This document shows, one piece after another, positions 28,055 through 35,551 of a stretch of 48,657 nt of DNA (positions within the stretch are counted from its first letter, which is position 1; the number at the start of each line of letters is the position of its first letter). Source of the DNA: JBGRPZ01 sp041725955 (GTDB taxonomy: Bacteria > Bacteroidota > Bacteroidia > Bacteroidales > JBGRPZ01); NCBI GenBank assembly GCA_041725955.1, contig JBGRQE010000019.1:1-48657 (forward strand), read 5' to 3'. A program made the position numbers and the translations under genes. The notes beneath the pieces were generated by a model. The model was not told the DNA's origin. It did not search any database and worked only from the letters and a program-made list of their open reading frames with translations.

Positions 28055-28687
28055 TTAAAATGCAAAATAAAAACCTAAGGAAACCATAGGTACAAAATTA
28101 TTGATCTTTTTATCTGCATTAATAGTTCTATTTTCTTGATTAACAGAAATCAGTTTCTCTGTTGTATGGTTAAATTTAAGTCCCAAATCCATTGAAAAAG
28201 AATCACTCAAGAAAAAACCTGCTCCAACAGAAAAATTAGCACCAAAAAAACTCCCTTTTTCGTTTTCCTCATCAGTATATTTTTCTTTGATTTTAGTATT
28301 AAACCTACCCAATCCTATTCCAATTTGACCATATGGTTTTACAGAGGCTTGTCCTATATAATACTTTATATAAGGAAAAAAGCTATATCTACTTTTATAA
28401 ATCTCCGTTTGAGGTTTATTTTTTGCATAAGTAAACGAAATAGGAATTTCGGCACCAACTAATAAATTATCAAATACAAAATAGCCAAAATTGGGTTGTA
28501 TACCTCCAGAATACACTTGATCTAGTAAAAGCTTATCTCCATAATAATCCTTGTTAGTTCGAAAATCGGTTAATTCAACCCCCAACCCAAATCCAATCTG
28601 AAAATTATCTCTTTCTGTTTGAGAGAAAGAAGTTTTAGAGATAAAAATGACAACAAGGAAAAGAAAAAATATTTTAATTAATTTCAT
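28055..28687 (-). CDS. Outer-membrane beta-barrel protein (porin-family/OmpX-like fold)
   Basis: A signal peptide (residues 1-22, ending TSFS) precedes alternating strands typical of an eight-stranded barrel: FQIGFGLGVELTDF, YGQIGIGLGRFNT, GANFSVGAGFFLSDSFSMDLGLKFNH. It finishes with FVPMVSLGFYFAF, a terminal Phe as needed for Bam insertion. At about 210 residues it fits the small outer-membrane beta-barrel families annotated widely in Bacteroidota. No function is assigned. The frame begins at a GTG directly before the ATG used here. A small inverted repeat (AACTAA TGT TTAGTT, 28691-28705) sits immediately upstream of the start codon. Confidence 0.8.
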   Translation of the reverse strand: MKLIKIFFLFLVVIFISKTSFSQTERDNFQIGFGLGVELTDFRTNKDYYGDKLLLDQVYSGGIQPNFGYFVFDNLLVGAEIPISFTYAKNKPQTEIYKSRYSFFPYIKYYIGQASVKPYGQIGIGLGRFNTKIKEKYTDEENEKGSFFGANFSVGAGFFLSDSFSMDLGLKFNHTTEKLISVNQENRTINADKKINNFVPMVSLGFYFAF

Positions 28688-28786
28688 CACAACTAATGTT
28701 TAGTTAATACTATATTACTTTTGCTTACAGCCCTAGACAAAGTATTCCAACAAATAGTTGCAACAAATAAATGAACAACAAAATGA

Positions 28787-28814
28787 GGCTATTCATATTA
28801 GAATATGAATAGCC
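28787..28814 (-). terminator. Terminator of the SDR gene
   Basis: A perfect 12-bp inverted repeat, GGCTATTCATAT / ATATGAATAGCC with a 4-nt loop, lies 26 nt after the minus-strand stop codon and is followed by TCATTTTGTTG on that strand. Confidence 0.65.
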
Positions 28815-28839
28815 CTCTTTTCATAAGAATTAAAATATA

Positions 28840-29571
28840 TTATGCCTCTTGCTTTGTAGTAGCAAGAACAATTTCTCGAATGTTTACGCTTTGGGGTTGA
28901 CTAAAAGCAAACCAAACTGCATTTGCTACATCTTCAGCTTTTAGGATTTGTCCCATATCTTTTTTCCAATCTTCATATGCAGAAATAATTTCATCTGAAG
29001 TCGTGTGAGATAAAAGTTCTGTTTCTACAGCACCTGGAGCAATAGTAACCATACGAACATTATCTGCAGCTACTTCTTCTCTAACATTTTCAGTCATTGC
29101 ATGAACTCCAAACTTTGTTCCTACATAAGCGGTATGATTTGGAAAAGTTTTTCGACCAGCTATCGAACCAATATTTATAATTGTACCCGTTTTTCGTTCT
29201 CGCATTGAAGGTAAAACAGCTTGCATTCCATTCAATAAACCAATAATATTAACATCGAACATTTGTTTCCATTCATCAGAATCTTGATTGGTTATATCTC
29301 CCAAAAGCATTACCCCAGCATTATTAATCATAGCTTCGACAGGACCATATTTTTCTTGAGCTTCACCAATTGCCTGAACTAATTCAGTAGAATTTGTTAC
29401 ATCGACCTTTTTACAAAGGGTATTAGGTAAATTTAAATCCTTTAGTTTATCAATTCTTCTTGCTAATAACAATAAAGGATAACCGTTTGCAGAAAATAAT
29501 TTTGCTATAGCAGAACCTATTCCACTACTTGCACCGGTAATAACAACTAAGGGTTTATTATAAGCGTTCAT
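28840..29571 (-). CDS. Short-chain dehydrogenase/reductase (YdfG-like)
   Basis: About 243 residues of classical SDR fold: cofactor motif TGASSGIG near the N-terminus, NNAG at about residue 82, the catalytic Ser in IINIGSIAGRK, and YVGTK (Tyr-x3-Lys). The sequence LLLARRIDKLKDL suggests NADP(H) preference through the Arg pair. It most resembles the YdfG/3-hydroxy-acid or serine dehydrogenase subgroup, but the substrate is not defined. The ATG at 29571 directly precedes the fold; an upstream TTG-started extension to 29598 is less likely. It is divergent from a LysR regulator 124 nt away, which probably controls it. Confidence 0.85.
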   Translation of the reverse strand: MNAYNKPLVVITGASSGIGSAIAKLFSANGYPLLLLARRIDKLKDLNLPNTLCKKVDVTNSTELVQAIGEAQEKYGPVEAMINNAGVMLLGDITNQDSDEWKQMFDVNIIGLLNGMQAVLPSMRERKTGTIINIGSIAGRKTFPNHTAYVGTKFGVHAMTENVREEVAADNVRMVTIAPGAVETELLSHTTSDEIISAYEDWKKDMGQILKAEDVANAVWFAFSQPQSVNIREIVLATTKQEA

Positions 29572-29694
29572 AATAATAACATATCTTAAATTAAACAATC
29601 TAACTCATAAGAACTCAGGTTCAAAACACAAAAATGCACCTATAACGTACAATATCAAAATACTTTATTTTAATAATTATCATAAGTAACAATT

Positions 29695-30534
29695 ATGGAT
29701 ATTCGTCTTTTAAAATTTTTCGTCGCTGTCTACGAACAAAAAAATTTATCTAGAGCAGCAGAACAGTGTTTTGTTTCACAACCAAACATATCTAATGGTA
29801 TTAAACAGCTGGAAGAAGAAATTGATCAAATCCTATTTATTAGACACAAACGTGGTGTAATTATAAAAGAAGAAGCCCACTTTCTTTACCCTATAGCTCA
29901 AAGAATCTTAAACGATACACTTTCTTTGAAAGAAATCTTCAAGAATAAAAAGTTAAAAAACAAAATTTCTATTGGAATAGCAGATAGTTTACCTCAAAAA
30001 TTTAAAAGTTCTTTTTTTCAGCAAATCACAAAAGAAATAGATCATCTAGAATTAGAGCTCAGAGAAATAAACAGAGATTGTGAGTTAAACCTATTAATTA
30101 GAGAGTGGAAATTTGAAGATCATCTATTCTTACCATTACTGAAGGAAAACTATGTATTGTGTATACCCAATTCTCATCCTCTTGTAAAGAAGGAAATAAT
30201 TGAACTTAATGATTTAAAAAAACAAGGGTTTATACATTGTCCGGCATGTGAATCTCACCAACAAAGTCTTGCGATTCTAAGTAGTTCTGGCGATCAATAT
30301 AATATTGTAGCCAATTGCAAATCAAAAAATGAAGTCTTAAGCACTCTTATTGCAGGATTAGGAATTACATTCCTTCCTGAAGAATTTGCAAAGCCATGGG
30401 AAGGTTTTCAAATCAAGAAATTCAATGGTCCTCAACATTATCGAGAAATAGGATTGTCTTATGCAAAAGAATGTCTAAGCAATCCAAATATTGCAAATCT
30501 TATTCACTATTTTTCAAACAAAAAAAGATTTTAA
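29695..30534 (+). CDS. LysR-family transcriptional regulator
   Basis: The N-terminal winged HTH is canonical (RAAEQCFVSQPNISNGIKQLEEEI, residues 20-43), followed by the linker helix and a periplasmic-binding-like effector domain (ISIGIADSLPQKFKSS from about residue 91). A Cys-x-x-Cys pair (HCPACESHQQ, about residues 182-190) lies in the effector domain at the position where OxyR-like regulators carry an active cysteine. This may mean redox or thiol sensing, but that is inference. At 279 residues it is slightly short for the family. It is divergent from the SDR gene and converges with the acyltransferase gene (18 nt). Confidence 0.85.
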   Translation: MDIRLLKFFVAVYEQKNLSRAAEQCFVSQPNISNGIKQLEEEIDQILFIRHKRGVIIKEEAHFLYPIAQRILNDTLSLKEIFKNKKLKNKISIGIADSLPQKFKSSFFQQITKEIDHLELELREINRDCELNLLIREWKFEDHLFLPLLKENYVLCIPNSHPLVKKEIIELNDLKKQGFIHCPACESHQQSLAILSSSGDQYNIVANCKSKNEVLSTLIAGLGITFLPEEFAKPWEGFQIKKFNGPQHYREIGLSYAKECLSNPNIANLIHYFSNKKRF

Positions 30535-30552
30535 AATGTAGTTAAATAATCT

Positions 30553-31650
30553 TTAGGATATCTTTTTCTTAATGTAACCCCCAAGTTTTCCTTCAATATA
30601 TTTGTGGGTTACAGCACTATATAAAACCACAACTACTAAGGTTAATAACAACACAACTAAACATGATGCAGATGTTTTTTCAACTCCTAATAGTTTAAAA
30701 AATATTTTGGGAAAGAATAAAATAATTAATGCATGATTTATATAAATGGAATAAGACCATAAACCTAATTTTTGAAAAAAAGCTGTATTCAATACCATGG
30801 TCATTAAACCATTAGATTTTGTCATAGATAAAATAAAGAAGGCAAATAAAAACGGAATAAACATTCCATAAAGCTCTTTATTTTCTGGTGACAATTGATG
30901 TAGGAAGTAAATATAAGCACATATAAATACAGCAAGGCTAAATTCATAAAAACTATTCAAGCTCTTCACTCGACCAGAAAATAACCAAACAAAATATCCC
31001 ATAACAAAACCAATTACAGCTCTTACAAAGCCATAATCACCTGATGAGAAAAATTGCCCCTTAAAAAGGCAAAAAGAAAAGCAAGCGACAAGAATAAAAG
31101 TAAAAAGAAAGTTTCGTAATCTATTTCTAAAAAAAACTACAAATAATGCAAAAACCACATAAGAAAAAAACTCAGCCGATATTGACCATGAAGGAAAATT
31201 CAACCCCATATCACCATGCTTATAAGTACCACTAAAAAGCAAATTTGAATTTTGAAGAAGAATAGTATCCATAAATTTAAAGGCAAGCCCAGACAAACTC
31301 TCTCCTCCATTGGTTAGATGAGGAATAAAAATCTTAAAAGAAAATTCAATTACAAAAATTAAACTTGTCGAGAAAAAAAGCATTGGATACAATCTAAGGA
31401 ATCGTTTTTTTAGAAAAAGAAAAAAATCACTCCTTGAACTCAATCCATTATATCTATTCGAAATTACAAAACCAGATAAAACAAAGAAAAAATCAACAAA
31501 AACATATGATTCTCGAATCAAAAAATTAGAAAACAAAGCACTAGGCATTAATTCCTCTCGATAATGAAATAGAACAACCATTAGTGAAAAAAAACCACGT
31601 AATCCGTCTAAATTCGATATCCTTTTAAATAAGTCAACTCTCTCCCCCAT
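30553..31650 (-). CDS. Acyltransferase-3 family membrane protein
   Basis: A 365-residue protein with about ten TM segments. The N-terminal signature ISNLDGLRGFFSLMVVLFHYREE contains the Arg and His conserved in acyltransferase family 3 (OafA/NodX-like), and FVDFFFVLSGFVIS matches the second TM region. Such enzymes transfer acetyl or other acyl groups onto extracytoplasmic polysaccharides. It sits 72 nt from a divergent glycosyltransferase gene, so a shared role in surface glycan modification is plausible. The acceptor is unknown. Confidence 0.85.
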   Translation of the reverse strand: MGERVDLFKRISNLDGLRGFFSLMVVLFHYREELMPSALFSNFLIRESYVFVDFFFVLSGFVISNRYNGLSSRSDFFLFLKKRFLRLYPMLFFSTSLIFVIEFSFKIFIPHLTNGGESLSGLAFKFMDTILLQNSNLLFSGTYKHGDMGLNFPSWSISAEFFSYVVFALFVVFFRNRLRNFLFTFILVACFSFCLFKGQFFSSGDYGFVRAVIGFVMGYFVWLFSGRVKSLNSFYEFSLAVFICAYIYFLHQLSPENKELYGMFIPFLFAFFILSMTKSNGLMTMVLNTAFFQKLGLWSYSIYINHALIILFFPKIFFKLLGVEKTSASCLVVLLLTLVVVVLYSAVTHKYIEGKLGGYIKKKIS

Positions 31651-31686
31651 AAAAAGTAATTTTTACAAAAAAAATAAAAAATCTTC

Positions 31687-31694
31687 TACCTTTG
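31687..31694 (+). promoter_or_regulatory. -7 box of the glycosyltransferase promoter
   Basis: TACCTTTG is an exact TAnnTTTG match 29 nt before the ATG at 31723. Transcription starting about 7 nt later would leave almost no leader for the TTG at 31705, which favours the ATG. Confidence 0.6.
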
Positions 31695-31722
31695 TCCATT
31701 ATTTTTGCTAAAAAGGAAATCC

Positions 31723-32817
31723 ATGAAAAATATTTGCTTTTTCAATACAATGAAGTTTTGGGGTGGTGGAGAAAAACTACACTTAGAATATGCAGAAAAA
31801 TTCAAAGAAAAAGGTTATAATGTATCTTTAGTTGCAGATCATAATTCTCCTCTCTTTGAAAGAGCTAAAAACAACTTTGATATTTTTCATACAAACGGAG
31901 GAAATCTAAGCTTTCTTAATCTCATTAAGATTCAAAAACTAGTTCGACACTACAAACAATCAAAAATAGATACCGTAGTTTTTTCTAGTTCTCATGATGC
32001 CAAGTTAGCCAGTATATCTGCATCAATGGCAAACATTAAAAACATTGTTTACCTGAGAGGCTTAGCTGTTCCTATAAAATCGTCCATTGTAAACAGATAT
32101 ATTTTCAATAAAGCAATAACTCATGTCGTAGCTAATTCTGAAGAAACAAAAAGAACAATCTTACAGAATCTAAAAGGAAGTTTTGACGAAAAAAAAATAA
32201 GTGTTGTATATCACGGCATCGACCTTGATATTATTGATAAAAAGGAAATAACTGAACTTAAGGAAATAACCGAAAGAAAAAGAGGTCAAGTTATTATTGG
32301 TAATGCAGGGAGATTAACTTTACAAAAAGGACAACATCATTTAATTGAAATAGCGCGTATTTTAAAGAAAAAGAAACTTGATTTTACTATTTTCATAGCA
32401 GGAACAGGTGACTTAAAAAGCGTTTTAGAGCAAAAAATCAAGGAGTATAATTTAGAAAAAGAAGTAGTTTTACTTGGTTTTGTAGAAGATATAGACAGAT
32501 TCATGAATTCACTTGATATTTTCGCTTTAACATCAAAGTGGGAAGGATTCGGATTTGTTATAGTTGAAGCTATGGCTCAACACAAGCCTTGTGTAGCATA
32601 TAATATTACAAGCAATCCAGAAATAATTGAAAAAGACGAAACTGGTTTCTTAGTTGAATATGCAGACAATAAAGCTTTTGCTGATAAAATAGAACAACTA
32701 ATAAAAGACAAAGAACTAAGAATAAATATGGGCACAAAAGGGCGTCAACGTGCCGAAAGAAACTTTCAAATTAAGAATGTATTTGATGAATTTGAAAAAT
32801 GTCTTTTAGAAAAGTAA
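31723..32817 (+). CDS. Glycosyltransferase family 4 protein
   Basis: About 364 residues of GT-B fold. The N-terminal domain starts with the Gly-rich nucleotide-sugar entry loop (FWGGGEKLHLEYAEKFKEKG). The C-terminal domain has IGNAGRLTLQKGQHHLIEIAR and the E-x7-E nucleotide-binding motif in SKWEGFGFVIVEAMAQHKPCVAYN, as in retaining GT4 enzymes that use UDP- or GDP-sugars. It is likely to build a lipopolysaccharide or capsule glycan. The divergent acyltransferase-3 gene may act on the same product. The 3' end sits inside a bidirectional terminator. Confidence 0.88.
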   Translation: MKNICFFNTMKFWGGGEKLHLEYAEKFKEKGYNVSLVADHNSPLFERAKNNFDIFHTNGGNLSFLNLIKIQKLVRHYKQSKIDTVVFSSSHDAKLASISASMANIKNIVYLRGLAVPIKSSIVNRYIFNKAITHVVANSEETKRTILQNLKGSFDEKKISVVYHGIDLDIIDKKEITELKEITERKRGQVIIGNAGRLTLQKGQHHLIEIARILKKKKLDFTIFIAGTGDLKSVLEQKIKEYNLEKEVVLLGFVEDIDRFMNSLDIFALTSKWEGFGFVIVEAMAQHKPCVAYNITSNPEIIEKDETGFLVEYADNKAFADKIEQLIKDKELRINMGTKGRQRAERNFQIKNVFDEFEKCLLEK

Positions 32818-32847
32818 AAATCTTGAGCATTAAAGCTCAAGATTTTT
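32816..32847. terminator. Bidirectional terminator overlapping both convergent stop codons
   Basis: AAAAATCTTGAGC and GCTCAAGATTTTT form a perfect 13-bp inverted repeat with a 6-nt loop. The A- and T-rich ends serve as U-tracts on both strands. Confidence 0.85.
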
Positions 32848-33705
32848 CATTAACTTCTCGAAGATCTTTTTAAAAGAAATAGACAATTCACATTCTGGAG
32901 CATATTCTATAATACTCTCTCCTTTCTGAACAGCTTCAACCATTTTCTCTGAAAAAGGAATATCACCTAAAATTTGTACATTATTTTCTTTAAAAAAAGA
33001 GATTATATTTTGACTAAGTTCAAAATTCAAATCATATTTATTAACAATTCCAAACATTGGTATTTTAAATCGATTCACCAATTTTGCCAATCTTTCTAAA
33101 TCATGCAAACTGGACATACTAGGCTCTGCAATCAAAATCACATAATTAGCTCTACTTAAACTTGAGATTACAGGACATCCTATTCCTGGAGGTCCATCGG
33201 TAAGAATAAATTGCGAATCTTTTTTATCAGAAATATTCAAAGCTTCCTGACGCACTTTTGCAACCAAACGGCCCGAATTTTCTTCACCAATCCCCATTTC
33301 AGCATGGACCATATCTCCAAAACGAGATTTTGATCTCATCCATTGATTATCTTCTCTTGGAATATAAGAAATTGCATTATTTGGACATACACGCTCACAT
33401 AAACGACATGATTCACACAAATGCTCATTTATCTTATAAATATCACCACTAATTTCAATAGCCTCAAAACGACATAAACTTTCACATAAACCACATTGCA
33501 AGCACAAATCAGTGTTAATTTCAAGCAAACTAGAACTTGGAAAAGATTCTGTTTTTTTAATTTGAGGAGAAAAGATCAAATGCAAATCAGCAGCATCTAC
33601 ATCACAATCACAAAAGACAGCATTTGAAAATAAAGAAGCTAATGCCGAAGTAACACTTGTTTTTCCAGTCCCTCCCTTACCACTTAAAACAATAATTTCT
33701 TTCAT
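32830..33705 (-). CDS. MinD/Mrp-type P-loop ATPase with inserted 2x[4Fe-4S] ferredoxin domain (second of pair)
   Basis: The deviant Walker A SGKGGTGKTS (residues 8-17) marks a MinD/ParA-type ATPase. Inserted after the first strand-helix pair is a bacterial ferredoxin domain with two 4Fe-4S motifs: Cys68, 71, 74, 78 and Cys97, 100, 103, 107 (the last before Pro). FILTDGPPGIGCPV is the Walker B/switch region. It overlaps its paralogue upstream by 4 nt (ATGA). Such pairs occur with NifX-like and DUF134 proteins in anaerobes and belong to the ORP (orange protein) complex in Desulfovibrio. They may load or move a metal cluster or act in cell-division positioning. The exact function here is unproven. 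At 291 residues it is full length. Confidence 0.85.
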   Translation of the reverse strand: MKEIIVLSGKGGTGKTSVTSALASLFSNAVFCDCDVDAADLHLIFSPQIKKTESFPSSSLLEINTDLCLQCGLCESLCRFEAIEISGDIYKINEHLCESCRLCERVCPNNAISYIPREDNQWMRSKSRFGDMVHAEMGIGEENSGRLVAKVRQEALNISDKKDSQFILTDGPPGIGCPVISSLSRANYVILIAEPSMSSLHDLERLAKLVNRFKIPMFGIVNKYDLNFELSQNIISFFKENNVQILGDIPFSEKMVEAVQKGESIIEYAPECELSISFKKIFEKLMKNLEL

Positions 33706-34580
33706 AAGTGTAATTTTATATTTTCAAAAATCTGCTCAAAGACATGTGAAAATTTAGCTGAATCAGGATGATTTAACCTAGCATTAGAATATAATTTTGC
33801 ATATTCTTTTGAAAAAGGAATCTCTCCTAACAATAAAATCGATTCTCTATCAATATATTCATATATTTCTTGCCCGCCTAATCCACTCTTATTTATTACA
33901 ACACCAAATGGAATATTCAACTTTCTTACTAAATTGACAGTAAGCTTCAAATCATTTAATCCAAAAGATGTTGGTTCTGTAACAAGAACTGCAAAATCAG
34001 ATCCCACAAAACTTTCAACCACAGGACAACTTGTTCCAGGAGGAGCATCTAAAATCTGTATTCCTTCCGGAAATCTTTCTAATGCAGTCTTTTTTAATTC
34101 CCGAATTACAACTGTTTGCATTGCTGAACCAATTTCCAATTCTCCTTGAAATAAAAAACAGCTATCGTTCTTGGAATACAAACTTAATTCACCATACTTA
34201 TAAGGATATTCCTCTATTGCATTTTGATTACATACGTAAAGACATGCACCACAAGAATGGCATAAATCAGAATTAATTTCTGCATAAGAAAGGGACGGCA
34301 AAACCACAATGGCATTGAACTCACAAAAGTCAACACATTTTCGGCAAAATGAACAATTATCTTGGTGAATTTTTGGACGTTTTTGTATTAAATCCTTGAA
34401 AAGCTCAACCTTTTTATCGGCAAAGAATAATCCTAAATTTGGCTCTTCAACATCGCAATCCAAAAGAACTACTTCTTCATCACCTTGATCAAACAAATTA
34501 TATAAATTAATAGCCACTGTAGTTTTACCAGTCCCACCCTTACCACTAGCAATGGTAATTCTTTTCGCTCTCTTCATCAT
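33702..34580 (-). CDS. MinD/Mrp-type P-loop ATPase with inserted 2x[4Fe-4S] ferredoxin domain (first of pair)
   Basis: Same architecture as the gene that follows: Walker A SGKGGTGKTT (residues 12-21), a ferredoxin insert with Cys76, 79, 82, 86 and Cys107, 110, 113, 117, and the switch segment ILDAPPGTSCPV. The two proteins are homologous but clearly diverged, which suggests a heterodimer. The second Cys-rich motif ends CNQNA rather than CP, unlike the partner. It begins 50 nt after the NifX-like gene and overlaps the second ATPase gene by 4 nt. In the ORP systems of sulfate reducers, paired proteins of this kind are needed for assembly of the complex around the NifX-like orange protein; transfer of that role to this organism is inference. 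Confidence 0.85.
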   Translation of the reverse strand: MMKRAKRITIASGKGGTGKTTVAINLYNLFDQGDEEVVLLDCDVEEPNLGLFFADKKVELFKDLIQKRPKIHQDNCSFCRKCVDFCEFNAIVVLPSLSYAEINSDLCHSCGACLYVCNQNAIEEYPYKYGELSLYSKNDSCFLFQGELEIGSAMQTVVIRELKKTALERFPEGIQILDAPPGTSCPVVESFVGSDFAVLVTEPTSFGLNDLKLTVNLVRKLNIPFGVVINKSGLGGQEIYEYIDRESILLLGEIPFSKEYAKLYSNARLNHPDSAKFSHVFEQIFENIKLHL

Positions 34581-34630
34581 TATCTTTCAAATGCAAATAC
34601 TATATATATCTTAATAAATTTGCAGAGAAA

Positions 34631-34951
34631 TTACTTAATCTTTAAGAAATCTATTACTGCCTGAACATTTGCAGGTTTCTCTGATAGTATTACCATTTGT
34701 ACCCCAAATTTTTCAAGAACATCTTTTGCTTTTGGACCAAAATCTCCAGAGATTACCTTTTTCACACCGTGTTCAAGAATTGTCTCTGAAGCTTTTGTAC
34801 CTGCGCCGCCAAGACTATCTTTATGTATATTAGGAATAAACTCAACTGAACCACTATTCTCATCTACGATACAAAAATAAGCTGCACGACCAAAACGTAA
34901 GTCAAATTCAGCATTAACTGAGTTTCCTTCTGAAGTAATTACTGTTTTCAT
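34631..34951 (-). CDS. NifX/NifB-family small protein (dinitrogenase Fe-Mo cofactor biosynthesis domain, ORP-like)
   Basis: A 106-residue single-domain protein of the ribonuclease-H-like NifX/NifB C-terminal family. The family core is recognisable: FDLRFGRAAYFCIVD, GGAGTKASETILEHGVKKV and ISGDFGPKAKDVLEKFGV. The canonical family members bind Fe-S-Mo clusters or, in orange protein, a mixed Mo-Cu sulfide. No nif genes are visible, so a nitrogenase role is unlikely. It sits between the DUF134 regulator (8-nt gap) and the two MinD-type ATPases, consistent with being the cluster-carrying subunit of an ORP-like complex. There is a single Cys (CIVDEN), so the metal ligands are unclear. Confidence 0.8.
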   Translation of the reverse strand: MKTVITSEGNSVNAEFDLRFGRAAYFCIVDENSGSVEFIPNIHKDSLGGAGTKASETILEHGVKKVISGDFGPKAKDVLEKFGVQMVILSEKPANVQAVIDFLKIK

Positions 34952-34959
34952 GGTATTCC

Positions 34960-35358
34960 TTATTTTATGATTTCTATTTCATTTGAATGACAAAGAGGAC
35001 ATGTCTCCGAATCAAAATTCTTTGGCATAGTAAACCTAGAATGACATCTTGCACAAAGCAACCACTCTTCACCAAGATCTGCATTTCCATAAACTGTTTT
35101 CATGCTTTGAGTTTCAACCAGCATCGTTGCCATTTTTCTACGAGCACTTTCATATATTCTGGCAAAAGTTGCTCTAGAGACATTCATTAAGACTGCAGCT
35201 TCTTTATGATTCATTAAATCATAATCTGCTAATTTTAGAGCTTCATACTCCTCATAGAAAAGTTCTACTTCTTTACCCGATTTTTGACATCCATAAGGTT
35301 TATACCCTTTAAAATTAGGTGGTGATACTACTTTTCTTAATCTTGTCTTCCTTGGCAT
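34960..35358 (-). CDS. DUF134 family HTH protein with C-terminal zinc ribbon
   Basis: Residues 1-85 match DUF134: basic N-terminus MPRKTRLRKV, the YEEYEALKLAD block and a sigma-like helix-turn-helix (HKEAAVLMNVSRATFARIYESARRKM, 51-76). The C-terminal 35 residues add a rubredoxin/zinc-ribbon-like module with Cys102/Cys105 and Cys120/Cys123. It is the first gene of the ORP-like operon, starting only about 10 nt after the predicted transcription start, directly downstream of a 16-bp palindrome. This suggests it is the autoregulator of the operon and might sense metal or redox state through the four Cys. No experimental role is known to me for this fusion. Confidence 0.85.
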   Translation of the reverse strand: MPRKTRLRKVVSPPNFKGYKPYGCQKSGKEVELFYEEYEALKLADYDLMNHKEAAVLMNVSRATFARIYESARRKMATMLVETQSMKTVYGNADLGEEWLLCARCHSRFTMPKNFDSETCPLCHSNEIEIIK

Positions 35359-35374
35359 TCTTTTTATTTTTTGG

Positions 35375-35382
35375 CAAATATA
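35375..35382 (-). promoter_or_regulatory. -7 box of the ORP-like operon
   Basis: Minus-strand TATATTTG is an exact TAnnTTTG match, 17 nt upstream of the DUF134 start codon, and is adjacent to the palindrome at 35383. Confidence 0.65.
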
Positions 35383-35398
35383 ATGAGAATATTCTCAT
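35383..35398. promoter_or_regulatory. 16-bp perfect palindrome at the ORP-like operon promoter (candidate operator)
   Basis: ATGAGAATATTCTCAT is self-complementary; after one mismatch three more bases on each side also pair (TATAATGAG... / ...CATAATA). It occupies the spacer between the -7 and -33 regions of the operon's promoter, where a bound repressor would block RNA polymerase. It could also regulate the divergent flavoprotein gene 154 nt away. Confidence 0.65.
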
Positions 35399-35551
35399 AA
35401 TAGCAAGTTTAAATTTATTTTTATTTTCAAAAAGCAAAATCAAAATACATATTATATTTCAACGATTAACTAAAATCAAAACTACCATAGATAAAAAATT
35501 TAATGTATTTTTAAATAAACTAAGCTCTCCTCTTCAGTTAAAATATAAATC

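Noticed and set aside
34631..34951. Nitrogenase cofactor biosynthesis locus
   Set aside because: No nifH, D, K, E, N or B genes are present; the NifX-like fold is shared by non-nitrogenase proteins.
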